A stretch of 64,000 nucleotides of DNA from Streptomyces sp. A2-16 (GTDB lineage: Bacteria > Actinomycetota > Actinomycetes > Streptomycetales > Streptomycetaceae). Below are positions 1-8,069 of the stretch, piece after piece (position 1 is the stretch's first letter; every line of letters starts with the position of its first letter). The translations under genes were made by a program, and so were the position numbers. The notes under the pieces were generated by a model. It saw nothing but the letters and a program-made list of their open reading frames with translations, was not told the origin of the DNA and ran no database searches. The DNA is taken from positions 6,634,001 to 6,698,000 of the forward strand of contig NZ_CP063808.1 of NCBI RefSeq assembly GCF_018128905.1. The letters run 5' to 3'.

Positions 1-1075
1 CCTGGTCCGGGAGTCCGACGGCCACCGGCGCGCCGACGGGCAGTTCGCCGGCGCGCCGGGTGGCCACGTCGGCCTTGACCTCCGCACCGTCCGGCAGCCG
101 AACCGTGACGCGGGTGGTCGCGCCCAGGAAGGCGGCGGCGACCACCCGTGCCCCGGCGGCCGGATCGGGCGTGACGTCCACTCCTTCCGGCCGCAGCACC
201 ACGTCGACGTCCGCGCCGGCGGTGACGCCCTCGCCGCTCGCGGGAAGCCGGCGCCCCAGCACCTCGACCGTGTCCGGCGCACTCATGACCCCGGGGATCC
301 GGCTGCTCGTCCCGACGAACTCGGCGACGAACGCGGTGGCGGGGCGGGAGTAGAGCTCGGTGGGCGTGGAGCACTGCTCGACCCGGCCGGCCCGCATCAC
401 GGCGACCCGGTCGGCCGTCGAGAGGGCCTCCTCCTGGTCGTGGGTGATGAACAGCGTGGTGATGCCGAGTTCCTGCTGGAGGCGGCGGATCTCCTCGCGC
501 AGCGTGGTGCGCACCTTGGCGTCCAGGGCCGACAGCGGCTCGTCGAGCAGCAGGACCCGGGGGCGCAGGGCGAGCGCGCGGGCGAGCGCAACGCGTTGCT
601 GCTGACCGCCGGAGAGCTGGTGCGGGAACCGCTCGCCCTTGTCGGCGAGTCCGACCAGTTCCAGCAACTCGGCCGCCCGCGAACGCCGTTCGGCGGTGGC
701 GACCTTGCGCATGCGCAGTCCGAAGGCCACGTTGTCCAGGGCGTTCAGGTGCGGGAAGAGGCTGTACGACTGGAAGACCATGCCGGCGTCGCGCCGGTGG
801 GCCGGTACGCCGGTGACGTCCGCTCCGTCGACCAGCACCGCGCCGGAGTCGGGCGCCTCGAACCCCGCGAGCATGCGCAGCGCGGTGGTCTTGCCGCAGC
901 CGGAGGGGCCGAGCAGCGCGAGCAGTTCACCGGGCCGGACGGTCAGGTCGAGGCCGTCGAGGGCGACCGTCGCCCCGAACCTGCGGTGCAGGGCGCGGAA
1001 CTCGACAGTGGCGGCACCGTCCCGGACGGCCCTGTCGTTCTCGGGGACTTCGTTCTCGGGGACTGTGAGCGTCAT
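1..1075 (-). CDS. ABC importer ATP-binding subunit, 3' end beyond the window
   Basis: This is the ATPase of an importer of the Fe(III)/spermidine/2-aminoethylphosphonate class. It would power uptake through the two permeases encoded just upstream. Visible motifs are Walker A GPSGCGKT near residue 56, signature LSGGQQQR near 154, Walker B LLLDEPLSALD near 173 and the switch ITHD near 210, followed by a TOBE-like regulatory tail that runs off the left edge. About 358 codons are present. Its ATG overlaps the stop of the preceding permease as ATGA, which indicates translational coupling. The substrate cannot be read from the sequence. Confidence 0.9.
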   Translation of the reverse strand, partial: MTLTVPENEVPENDRAVRDGAATVEFRALHRRFGATVALDGLDLTVRPGELLALLGPSGCGKTTALRMLAGFEAPDSGAVLVDGADVTGVPAHRRDAGMVFQSYSLFPHLNALDNVAFGLRMRKVATAERRSRAAELLELVGLADKGERFPHQLSGGQQQRVALARALALRPRVLLLDEPLSALDAKVRTTLREEIRRLQQELGITTLFITHDQEEALSTADRVAVMRAGRVEQCSTPTELYSRPATAFVAEFVGTSSRIPGVMSAPDTVEVLGRRLPASGEGVTAGADVDVVLRPEGVDVTPDPAAGARVVAAAFLGATTRVTVRLPDGAEVKADVATRRAGELPVGAPVAVGLPDQ

Positions 1076-1902
1076 GGCGTTGCCTTCCCTCGGGAGACGG
1101 TACGGGAGGAGGGGCGCCGGCCGCCGAGAGCGGCGAGGGCCAGCAGCAGTGCCCAGGTCACGAGCAGGCTGAGCACGGAGACGGCGACGGACATCTGGGC
1201 CTGCGAGCCGGAGATGTCGACGATCCACACCGCGAAGGGCTGGAAGCCCAGGAGGTGCGCGACGGTGTACTCGCCGAGCACCAGGGCGAGGGTCAGGAAG
1301 GAGGCGTTGAGCAGCGCCCCGCGCAGGTTCGGCAGGACGGCCCGCAGCAGCGCCTGGAGCGGGCCCGCGCCGCAGCTGCGGGCGGCCTCGACGAGGGTGG
1401 GCACGTCGATCGCGCGGAGCCCGGCGTCCAGGGCCCGGTACACGAAGGGCAGCGCCATCACGACGTAGGCCAGGACGAGGACGAAGGGGAAGTCCGGGTT
1501 CTGGATCGCCACGAACGTCTCGAAGAACGGCGTGCGGGAGAAATGGTCGGGACCCCACTTCAGGACCGTGACGATCCCGGCGACGAACGCGATGGGCGGC
1601 ACCACCAACGGCAGCGAGCAGACCACCTCGACGACCGGCCGCAGCCGGGGCGCGCCGAGCCGCAGGGCCACCATCGCGGGCAGCATGAGCAGCAGCACGA
1701 GGGCGATGGTCGCGGCCGCCAGTTCGAGAGCGAGCACGAGGCTGTGGACGAAGCCCGCGGTGCCGACGATCTGGCTGTAGGCGGCGAAATCGACCTGGTC
1801 GTTCACGTCGACCGAGAAGATCACGGACGCGCCCAGCGGTACCAGGAAGTAGAGACCGGCGAGGGCGAACACCGCCCACCGCCACAGGTTCAGGCGAGCC
1901 AT
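1072..1902 (-). CDS. ABC importer permease (second of two)
   Basis: This inner-membrane permease has 276 aa and about six transmembrane helices. It belongs to the binding-protein-dependent transport family. The EAARSCGAGPLQALLRAVLP segment near residue 190 fits the cytoplasmic EAA loop that contacts the ATPase. The ATG at 1902 was chosen because it follows the end of the upstream permease, which it overlaps by 13 nt. Its stop overlaps the ATPase start. It is part of the leftward operon of binding protein, two permeases and ATPase. Confidence 0.88.
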   Translation of the reverse strand: MARLNLWRWAVFALAGLYFLVPLGASVIFSVDVNDQVDFAAYSQIVGTAGFVHSLVLALELAAATIALVLLLMLPAMVALRLGAPRLRPVVEVVCSLPLVVPPIAFVAGIVTVLKWGPDHFSRTPFFETFVAIQNPDFPFVLVLAYVVMALPFVYRALDAGLRAIDVPTLVEAARSCGAGPLQALLRAVLPNLRGALLNASFLTLALVLGEYTVAHLLGFQPFAVWIVDISGSQAQMSVAVSVLSLLVTWALLLALAALGGRRPSSRTVSRGKATP

Positions 1903-2786
1903 CGCGCGCTCCGTCGTTGCAGGGGCAGGTAGACGGCCATCACCAGGCCCGCGACCAGCACCATGTCGAGGCTGAGGGCGAGCGCCACGTTCTCCTGTCC
2001 GACCAGGACGTTGCCGGACAGCGCGTCGGCGATCTGGAGGGTGACCAGCGGGACGGAGCTCCCGACCATGGCGGCGGCGGTCGCGTAGGCGGCGAACGCG
2101 CTGCCGAAGAGCAGCACGAACCCGCCGAGCAGGGACGGGGTGAGCACCGGCAGGGCCACGTGCCGCCAGTACTGGGCGCCGGTGGCACCGTTGTTCTGGG
2201 CGGCCTCGCGCCACTGGACGCGCAGCCCCTCCAGGGCCGGGGTGATGGTGAGCACCATCAGCGGGATGAGGAAGTACAGGTAGACCAGAGTCAGGCCCCA
2301 GAAGCCGTAGAGGTCCCAGCTGGCGCCCTTCAGACCGAGGTGCTGGGTGAGGACGCCGGAGTTGCCGAGGGTGGCGACGAAGGCGAACGCGAGCGGCACA
2401 CCGCCGAAGTTGGCCAGCACCCCGGAGGCGGTCAGCACGGCCTCGCGCAGTCCCCGGAAGCGTGAGGTCACCACGGCCTGTGCAAGGAACAGGCCGAGCA
2501 CGGTCGCGAGGGCCGCGGAGAGGGCGGACAGCTCGACACTGCCGAGCAGGGCCGTCAGGTAGGCGCCCTGCAGGGAGTCGGTCAGGTTCGCCACTGTGTA
2601 GGACGTGGCGCCCGTGGCCTGGTCCTTGGCCGTGAACGCGCCGTTGAGCATGGCCAGCGCCGGGACGCCGAAGGCGATCGCGGTGACGACGAGCAGCGGG
2701 ACGACGGCGAGCCAGCCCGGCGCACGGCGCCGCCGCCGCGGGGCAGCGACGGTCGCCGTGTCGACCCTCGGGAGGGTGGAGGTCAT
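1890..2786 (-). CDS. ABC importer permease (first of two)
   Basis: This membrane permease has 298 aa. A basic N-terminus (residues 14-21 rich in Arg) precedes a first helix at about residues 24-44 and roughly five more helices. An EAAQNNGATGAQYWRHVALP segment near residue 190 matches the EAA loop of this family. The ATG at 2786 forms an ATGA overlap with the stop of the binding-protein gene. Two separate permeases with one ATPase fit the PotBC or phosphonate-type architecture. Confidence 0.88.
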   Translation of the reverse strand: MTSTLPRVDTATVAAPRRRRRAPGWLAVVPLLVVTAIAFGVPALAMLNGAFTAKDQATGATSYTVANLTDSLQGAYLTALLGSVELSALSAALATVLGLFLAQAVVTSRFRGLREAVLTASGVLANFGGVPLAFAFVATLGNSGVLTQHLGLKGASWDLYGFWGLTLVYLYFLIPLMVLTITPALEGLRVQWREAAQNNGATGAQYWRHVALPVLTPSLLGGFVLLFGSAFAAYATAAAMVGSSVPLVTLQIADALSGNVLVGQENVALALSLDMVLVAGLVMAVYLPLQRRSARWLA

Positions 2787-3937
2787 CCGGAGATCGCCTT
2801 CGCCCAGCCCTGGGAGATGACCGTCTTGGCCTTGTCCTGCTGGGCCTCGGTCGGGAACTTGGGCGTTCCGGTGACCTCGGGCAGCTTGGCGGCGGCCGCC
2901 TTGTCGAGGGTGCCGGCCTTCTCCATGGCGGTCATCAGGGCCGGGCGGGCGTATCCCTTGAGCCAGAGGTTCTGGCCCTCGGCGCTGTAGAGGTACTCCT
3001 GCCACAGCCGGGCCGCCGCCGGGTGCGGGGCGTCCTTGTTGACGGCCTGGGAGTAGTACTGCGAGAACTGGCCGTCGCTGGGGACGGTGACCTTCCAGTC
3101 GACGCCCTTGGACTTGAACTCGTCGGCGTACCCGGCGTTCAGGTAGTCCCAGTCGATGCTGATCGGCGTCTCGCCCTTCTCGACGGTGGCCGGGGTCGAC
3201 TCGACGGGGGTGTAGTTGCCGTTCTTCTTCAGCTTGGCGAAGAAGTCGAGGCCGGGCTGGATGTCGTCGAAGGAGCCGCCGCTCGCGAGGGCGGCCGCGT
3301 AGACACCGCCGAAGGCCGAACCGGACTTGGTGGGGTTGCCGTTGAGGGCGACCTGGCCCTTGTACTGCGGCTTGAGCAGGTCGGCGAAGGTGGTGGGGCA
3401 GGTCTTGACCCGCTTGGCGTCGCAGCCGATGGAGATGTAGCCGCCGTAGTCGTTGTACCAGCGGGCCTGTGCGTCCTTCTGCCCGGTGGGGATGTCGTCG
3501 TACGAGGCCACCTTGTACGGGGCGAGCAGGCCCTGCTGGGCGGCGCTGATCGCGAAGGAGCTGCCGAGGTCGAGGACGTCGGGGGCGCGGTCCTGGCCCT
3601 TGCGGGAGGTGACGGCGTTGATCTCGTCCTGGCTGGTGCCGTCGGGGTTCTCGACGGAGATCTTGATGCCGTACTTCTTCGTGAAGCCGTCTATGAGGGC
3701 GCCGTAGTTGGCCCAGTCGCGGGGCAGCGCGATGGCGTTGAGCGTGCCCTCCTTCTTCGCCGCGGCGACCAGTTTGTCCAGGCCGCCGAAGTCGGCGGCG
3801 GAGGTCGCGGTGGCGGCGTTCTTGCCGTCGGCGGTGGTCGACGCGGTGTCGGGGGCGGCGCCGCAGGCGCTCAGGGCGAGGGCGGCGAGGGTGGCGAGGA
3901 CACCGAGTGCGGCTGTTCTCGGCAGGGACACGGTCAC
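2783..3937 (-). CDS. ABC importer substrate-binding lipoprotein
   Basis: This is an extracellular solute-binding protein of 384 aa. The GTG start at 3937 sits behind GGAG and begins a signal peptide that ends in the lipobox LSAC, so the mature protein should be lipid-anchored outside the membrane. The rest resembles the PotD/AfuA-like binding-protein fold. It is the first gene of the leftward operon, so the gene order gives one full importer. The ligand is unknown; ferric iron, polyamine and 2-aminoethylphosphonate binders share this fold. The UTRA regulator next door is its likely controller. Confidence 0.85.
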   Translation of the reverse strand: MTVSLPRTAALGVLATLAALALSACGAAPDTASTTADGKNAATATSAADFGGLDKLVAAAKKEGTLNAIALPRDWANYGALIDGFTKKYGIKISVENPDGTSQDEINAVTSRKGQDRAPDVLDLGSSFAISAAQQGLLAPYKVASYDDIPTGQKDAQARWYNDYGGYISIGCDAKRVKTCPTTFADLLKPQYKGQVALNGNPTKSGSAFGGVYAAALASGGSFDDIQPGLDFFAKLKKNGNYTPVESTPATVEKGETPISIDWDYLNAGYADEFKSKGVDWKVTVPSDGQFSQYYSQAVNKDAPHPAAARLWQEYLYSAEGQNLWLKGYARPALMTAMEKAGTLDKAAAAKLPEVTGTPKFPTEAQQDKAKTVISQGWAKAISG

Positions 3938-3982
3938 GGCTTCTCCAGGGGACGCGCGAGGGTGCAGGAGCCAAAGGGAGAG

Positions 3983-4000
3983 AACTTGTCTGAACAAGTT
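3983..4000. promoter_or_regulatory. Candidate GntR/HutC-type operator
   Basis: AACTTGTCTGAACAAGTT has perfect 7-nt arms around CTGA. The layout resembles operators of GntR/UTRA regulators such as DasR, whose sites centre on GTCTAGAC. It lies 46 nt upstream of the binding-protein start and between that operon and the divergent GntR gene, so it is the natural target of that regulator. The assignment is inference. Confidence 0.6.
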
Positions 4001-4120
4001 GGCCTCAGTAAGGCTGCCGCTGGTGTCCTGCTCGTAAACACTGGAGAAACGCTGACCCCCGAATTCAGCACAACAAGAGCTCCCTCGGAACCGCCCCTGC
4101 TGTCGACTACGCTGGTCACG

Positions 4121-4132
4121 CTGTGCACAGCA
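4121..4132. promoter_or_regulatory. Perfect 12-bp palindrome upstream of the GntR gene
   Basis: GCTGTGCACAGC is its own reverse complement and ends 19 nt before the ATG of the GntR regulator. It could be an autoregulatory site or chance. Its sequence is unrelated to the palindrome at 3983. Confidence 0.3.
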
Positions 4133-4151
4133 TTCGACTCAGAGGGGAAGC

Positions 4152-4892
4152 ATGGCGGCGCGACACGAGGAGATCGCCGACGAACTGCGTCGGGCGATCG
4201 ACCGCGAGGAGTACACCGTCGGCAGTCTGCTGCCCCCCGAGACGGAGCTCGCGGCGCACTACGGCGTCTCTCGCGGAACGGTCCGCCAGGCGGTCGCGGC
4301 GCTCACGGCCGAGGGGCTCATCGGCTCCCGCCAGGGCGCCCGGCGGGTGGTGCTGGCCAGCCGGCGCAGCCAGAGCTTCGCCGAACTGCGGAGCTTCGCC
4401 CAGTGGGCGCGGGCGATGGGCCGGGAGGCGACCGGGCGGGTGGTCGTGCAGGAGTACCGGCCGGCCTCGAAGGAGGACTCGATACGCCTCCAACTCGCCT
4501 CCGGCACCCCGGTGTTGCACGTCCTGCGGGTGCGCGGCCTGGACGGCGAACCGGTGTTGCTGGAGCGGACGGTGTACGCCGACTGGATCTCCCCGACCGT
4601 GGCGGCCATCGAGCCCGAGTGCCCCTCGGTCACTCAACGCCTGTACGAGGACACGGGGTTGGTGTTCGCCTACGGGGAGCACGTCATCGACGCGGTGGCG
4701 GCGGGCGCGCAGGACGCGGAGCTGCTGGGGATCCGCCGGACGAGTCCGCTGCTGCGGGTTCGCCGGGTGACCACGACCCGGGAAGGGCGTCCGGTGGAGT
4801 GGTCGGACGACCGGTACCGTTCGGATGCGGTGAGCTTCAGCGTGCACAACTCGATCGACAACAACGCCCTGGCCCGCAAGACCGCGGAGTAG
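4152..4892 (+). CDS. GntR-family regulator, HutC/UTRA subfamily
   Basis: This is a 246-aa transcription factor. An N-terminal winged helix (residues 1-70, with ETELAAHYGVSRGTVRQAV as recognition region) is followed by a UTRA ligand-binding domain from about residue 85 to the end. The start follows AGAGGGGAAGC. It is divergent from the ABC importer operon and upstream of an SRPBCC gene with a 25-nt gap. It most likely represses the importer until a small ligand binds the UTRA domain. Relatives include PhnF, HutC and DasR; the ligand is not predictable here. Confidence 0.9.
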   Translation: MAARHEEIADELRRAIDREEYTVGSLLPPETELAAHYGVSRGTVRQAVAALTAEGLIGSRQGARRVVLASRRSQSFAELRSFAQWARAMGREATGRVVVQEYRPASKEDSIRLQLASGTPVLHVLRVRGLDGEPVLLERTVYADWISPTVAAIEPECPSVTQRLYEDTGLVFAYGEHVIDAVAAGAQDAELLGIRRTSPLLRVRRVTTTREGRPVEWSDDRYRSDAVSFSVHNSIDNNALARKTAE

Positions 4893-4917
4893 GGCTCGCA
4901 CCCGGCCGGAGGTTCTG

Positions 4918-5373
4918 ATGGACATCACTGTGCTGCCCGGTGTCGACGAGCACGCGGTGGTCGTCCCGGCGGCGCCTCTCGAGGTCTGGGACGCGCTCGG
5001 CGAGAGTCTGGTGCGGTCGTTCGGCCGCCCCCGCTCCGCCCGTTACGCACGTCTCGTCGGCGTCGCCGACCGTACGGCGTCCGGGCCGCGGCCGCTCGCC
5101 GAGGGGTCCGTCCTGCCCGGGTTCAGGGTGACCGGCGCGACGCCGGGCCGTGAGCTCGTCCTCGTCGGACGGCACCACTTCTCGACGTACGCGCTCGTCT
5201 TCCGGTTGGAGGCGGAGGGCGGCGGCACCCGGCTGCGGGCCGAGACCCGGGCCAGGTTCCCCGGTCCGTTCGGCGCCCTCTACCGGCTGCTGGTCGTCTC
5301 CTCGGGGGCGCACGCCCTGCTCACCCGCCGCCTGCTGGAAGGGGTCCGGCACCGCGCCGGACAGGTCAGGTAG
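4918..5373 (+). CDS. SRPBCC-like small protein
   Basis: This 151-aa protein resembles SRPBCC/START-like or DUF2867-type proteins, which form a hydrophobic pocket. No catalytic residues are recognisable. The start is well supported by GGAGGTTCTG before ATG. It probably shares a transcript with the GntR regulator. Its 3' end overlaps the convergent Lrp gene by 8 nt. The function is unknown. Confidence 0.65.
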   Translation: MDITVLPGVDEHAVVVPAAPLEVWDALGESLVRSFGRPRSARYARLVGVADRTASGPRPLAEGSVLPGFRVTGATPGRELVLVGRHHFSTYALVFRLEAEGGGTRLRAETRARFPGPFGALYRLLVVSSGAHALLTRRLLEGVRHRAGQVR

Positions 5374-5818
5374 GCGAGCCCGAGGAGAAGCGGCGCAGCA
5401 GCGGGGAGAGGACGAGGACCGACTTGGTCCGTTCCACGAACGGCTCTCCCGCGATCCGCTCCAGGACGCGTTCGAAGTGCCGCATGTCGGAGGCGAAGAC
5501 CTGCACGACCGCGTCCGCCTCGCCGGTGACGGTCGAGGCGGCCACGACCTCCTGGTAGCGCTCCAGGCCCTTCTGGATGGTCTCCGGGGAGGTGTTGCGC
5601 CGGCAGTAGATCTCGACGAACCCCTCGGTCTCCCAGCCGAGGGCCGCCGGGTCCACCCGCACGGTGAATCCGGTGATGGCCCCGGTGGCACGCAGCCGGT
5701 CCACCCGCCGTTTCACGGCGGGCGCGGACAGACCGACGATCTGCCCGATGTCCGCGTAGGAGCGGCGGGCGTCCTCGGCGAGGGCGTGCACGATGCGTTC
5801 GTCGAGATCGTTCAGCAC
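5366..5818 (-). CDS. Lrp/AsnC-family transcriptional regulator
   Basis: This is a 150-aa feast/famine regulator. Residues 1-55 carry the AsnC-type helix-turn-helix (DARRSYADIGQIVGLSAPAV) and the rest is a ligand-sensing RAM domain. The start is GTG. It lies 10 nt downstream of a large amino-acid permease gene on the same strand, so the two are probably one transcript and the regulator probably senses an amino acid the permease imports. A TTGC/GCAA inverted repeat upstream of the permease is a possible target. Confidence 0.88.
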   Translation of the reverse strand: MLNDLDERIVHALAEDARRSYADIGQIVGLSAPAVKRRVDRLRATGAITGFTVRVDPAALGWETEGFVEIYCRRNTSPETIQKGLERYQEVVAASTVTGEADAVVQVFASDMRHFERVLERIAGEPFVERTKSVLVLSPLLRRFSSGSPT

Positions 5819-5828
5819 GGTGGGTGGA

Positions 5829-7295
5829 TCAGCCTTCGGGTGTTGCGAGTCGGGAACGGCGATGGCCGTATACGAAGTAGAACACGAGCCCGACGGCCAT
5901 CCAGACCCCGAAGACCACCCAGGTGACGGTGGACAGGCTGCCCATCATCCACACGCAGAAGCCGAAGCCCAGCGCCGGGAACACCGGCGAGAGCGGGACA
6001 CGGAAGGTGCGGGGCATGTCCGGACGGGTCCTGCGCAGCACCACGACGGCGATGTTGACCAGGGCGAAGGCGAAGAGCGTGCCGATGCTGGTGGCGTCGG
6101 CGAGCTGACCGAGCGGGATCGCGGCGGCCAGGACCCCGCAGAACAAGGACACGATCACCGTGTTGGCGCGGGGCGCGCCCGTCCTCGGGTGGACCCGGCC
6201 GAACACCTTCGGCACCAGCCCGTCGCGGGACATCGCGAAGAGGATGCGGGTCTGGCCGTAGAGCACGGTCAGGACGACGCTCGCGATGGCGATGACCGCG
6301 CAGAACGCCAGGAGGGTGCCCCAGAAGCCCTGCCCGGTGACCTCGCGCATGATCTGGGCGAGCGCGGCCTCCGAGTCGCCGAAATGCTGCCAGGGCTTCG
6401 CACCGACGGCGACGGCCGCGACCAGGACGTACAGCGCGGTGACGATGACGAGCGACAGCATGATCGCGCGGGGCAGGTCGCGCTGGGCGTCCTTCGCCTC
6501 CTCACCGGCCGTGGAGGCGGCGTCGAAGCCGATGTACGAGAAGAACAGCGTGGCACCGGCCGCGCTGACCCCGGCCATGCCGAGCGGCATGAAGTGCTCG
6601 TAGTTGCCCGAGCGGAAGCCCTGGACGCCGATCGCGCAGAACATCACCAGCGCGGCGATCTTCACAACCACCATGACGGTGTTGGCGCGGGCGGACTCGC
6701 GGGCCCCGCCCAGCAGGAAGGCCATGGCGAGGAGTACGACGATCAGCGCCGGGAGGTTGAAGACGCCGCCGTCGCCAGGCGGGGCGGACAGGGCGTCCGG
6801 GATGGTGACGCCCATGGTCCCGTCGAGCAGCTCGTTCAGGTACTCGCCCCAGCCGACGGCCACGGCGGCGACCGAGACGCCGTACTCCAGGACCAGGCAC
6901 CAGCCGCAGATCCAGGCGATCAGTTCACCCATGGTTGCGTACGCGTACGAGTACGAGGACCCGGCGACCGGGATGGTGCCGGCCAGCTCGGCGTAGGAGA
7001 GCGCCGAGAAGAGGGCGGTGAGGCCGGCGATCACGAAGGAGAGCGTGACGGCCGGCCCGGCCTTGGGGACGGCCTCGCCGAGGACGACGAAGATGCCGGT
7101 GCCGAGCGTGGCGCCGATGCTGATCATCGTCAGCTGCCAGAGCCCGAGGGAGCGCCTGAGGGCTCCTCCCTCGCCCTGGCCGCCCTCGGCGACGAGGCGT
7201 TCCACGGGTTTGCGCCGCATGAGGCGCGCGCCGAGCCCCGGGGAGGCGGGGGCTTCTTGGGTGCGTTGGTGCGAGGGTGCACCTTGGTCGAGCAC
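5829..7295 (-). CDS. APC-family amino-acid permease
   Basis: This is a 488-aa transporter of the amino acid-polyamine-organocation superfamily, close to the cationic amino-acid/YfnA branch. About 12-14 membrane helices begin at LTMISIGATLGTGIFVV, the family's helix-1 signature with the broken GTGIF turn. The GTG start at 7295 was chosen because AAGGAG lies 7 nt upstream; it leaves a polar cytosolic N-terminus of about 50 residues. The Lrp gene follows directly. The substrate is probably an amino acid, but which one cannot be told. Confidence 0.88.
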   Translation of the reverse strand: MLDQGAPSHQRTQEAPASPGLGARLMRRKPVERLVAEGGQGEGGALRRSLGLWQLTMISIGATLGTGIFVVLGEAVPKAGPAVTLSFVIAGLTALFSALSYAELAGTIPVAGSSYSYAYATMGELIAWICGWCLVLEYGVSVAAVAVGWGEYLNELLDGTMGVTIPDALSAPPGDGGVFNLPALIVVLLAMAFLLGGARESARANTVMVVVKIAALVMFCAIGVQGFRSGNYEHFMPLGMAGVSAAGATLFFSYIGFDAASTAGEEAKDAQRDLPRAIMLSLVIVTALYVLVAAVAVGAKPWQHFGDSEAALAQIMREVTGQGFWGTLLAFCAVIAIASVVLTVLYGQTRILFAMSRDGLVPKVFGRVHPRTGAPRANTVIVSLFCGVLAAAIPLGQLADATSIGTLFAFALVNIAVVVLRRTRPDMPRTFRVPLSPVFPALGFGFCVWMMGSLSTVTWVVFGVWMAVGLVFYFVYGHRRSRLATPEG

Positions 7296-7374
7296 GCGCT
7301 GACTCCTTCGTCGCTGCAGGTGAGTACAGCGCAGCACCCTACGAGGCCGGACGTCACAGTCGTAATGCAGCAAC

Positions 7375-7392
7375 CTTGCACGCACTCGCAAG
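7375..7392. promoter_or_regulatory. Candidate Lrp-type operator upstream of the permease
   Basis: CTTGC and GCAAG arms flank eight bases, giving TTGC-N8-GCAA. Lrp/AsnC proteins typically bind pseudo-palindromes of about this length. The site lies 80 nt upstream of the permease start and would suit control by the Lrp protein of the same transcript. Several further TTGC motifs lie nearby. Inference only. Confidence 0.35.
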
Positions 7393-7485
7393 ATCGTTGC
7401 GTTCCGCGCCGCTGGGTGGGCGTTCGTTGCGCGCCCCCCCTGCAGGCCCTCCGCGACCCTCGTCAGCACCCCGGTCCGGGGCGCC

Positions 7486-8001
7486 TCAAGCCGGTTCGAC
7501 GTCGAGGTGGCCCGGCGAGAGCTCCTTGACGAGAAAGGTGCACGCGTCGACGCACTCGCGGACCGTGCCGTCGTGCTCCTCGTACGAGTAGCGGTCCGGA
7601 TAGTCGGCCACGGCCCGGTACCCGAGCCGCGTGTACAGGGCGCCCGCGCGCTCGTTGTCCTTGCCGACGCCGATGCCCACGACACCCAGGCGCCGGCCCC
7701 GGGCCAGTTCCTCGGCGGCCCGGACCAGCGCGCTGCCGATCCCGCGTGACCGCAGTTCCTCGGGCCACACCGCGAGAGAGCCGATCTCGGGGCAGTCCGC
7801 GGTGATCTCGGGCGCGGCACACCCGGTCCAGCGCAGCTCCGTGTGCCCGACGGGCCGTCCGTCCACCCATGCCACGAGGTAGGTGCTCTGCCCCGCCTCC
7901 TGGCGGGCGAACCGCCGGGCGTGGAAGGAGGTGGCTCCGGGCGAGCCCATGTACCGGTCCAGCAGCTCGATGTCGCAGCTCCGGCAGACGGTGATGTCCA
8001 T
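7486..8001 (-). CDS. GNAT-family N-acetyltransferase
   Basis: This 171-aa acetyl-CoA-dependent acyltransferase has the GNAT core at residues 40-145. It carries the acetyl-CoA binding loop ELRSRGIGSALVRAAEE (the RxxGxG/A motif) near residue 83, then NERAGALYTRLGYR near 117. The acceptor is unknown. The start ATG at 8001 has no strong ribosome site. It sits downstream of the guaB1 terminator hairpin, so it is likely a separate transcript. Confidence 0.8.
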   Translation of the reverse strand: MDITVCRSCDIELLDRYMGSPGATSFHARRFARQEAGQSTYLVAWVDGRPVGHTELRWTGCAAPEITADCPEIGSLAVWPEELRSRGIGSALVRAAEELARGRRLGVVGIGVGKDNERAGALYTRLGYRAVADYPDRYSYEEHDGTVRECVDACTFLVKELSPGHLDVEPA

Positions 8002-8031
8002 ACCGACGACGGTACGGACCGCGCACGCGCA

Positions 8032-8057
8032 CGGCCCCCGGTTTTCGACGGGGGCCG
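8032..8057 (-). terminator. Hairpin downstream of guaB1
   Basis: Perfect 9-bp arms CGGCCCCCG and CGGGGGCCG enclose an 8-nt loop 13 nt past the guaB1 stop. There is no U-run, as is common for Streptomyces terminators. Confidence 0.7.
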
Positions 8058-8069
8058 CACCCGGCGGAC

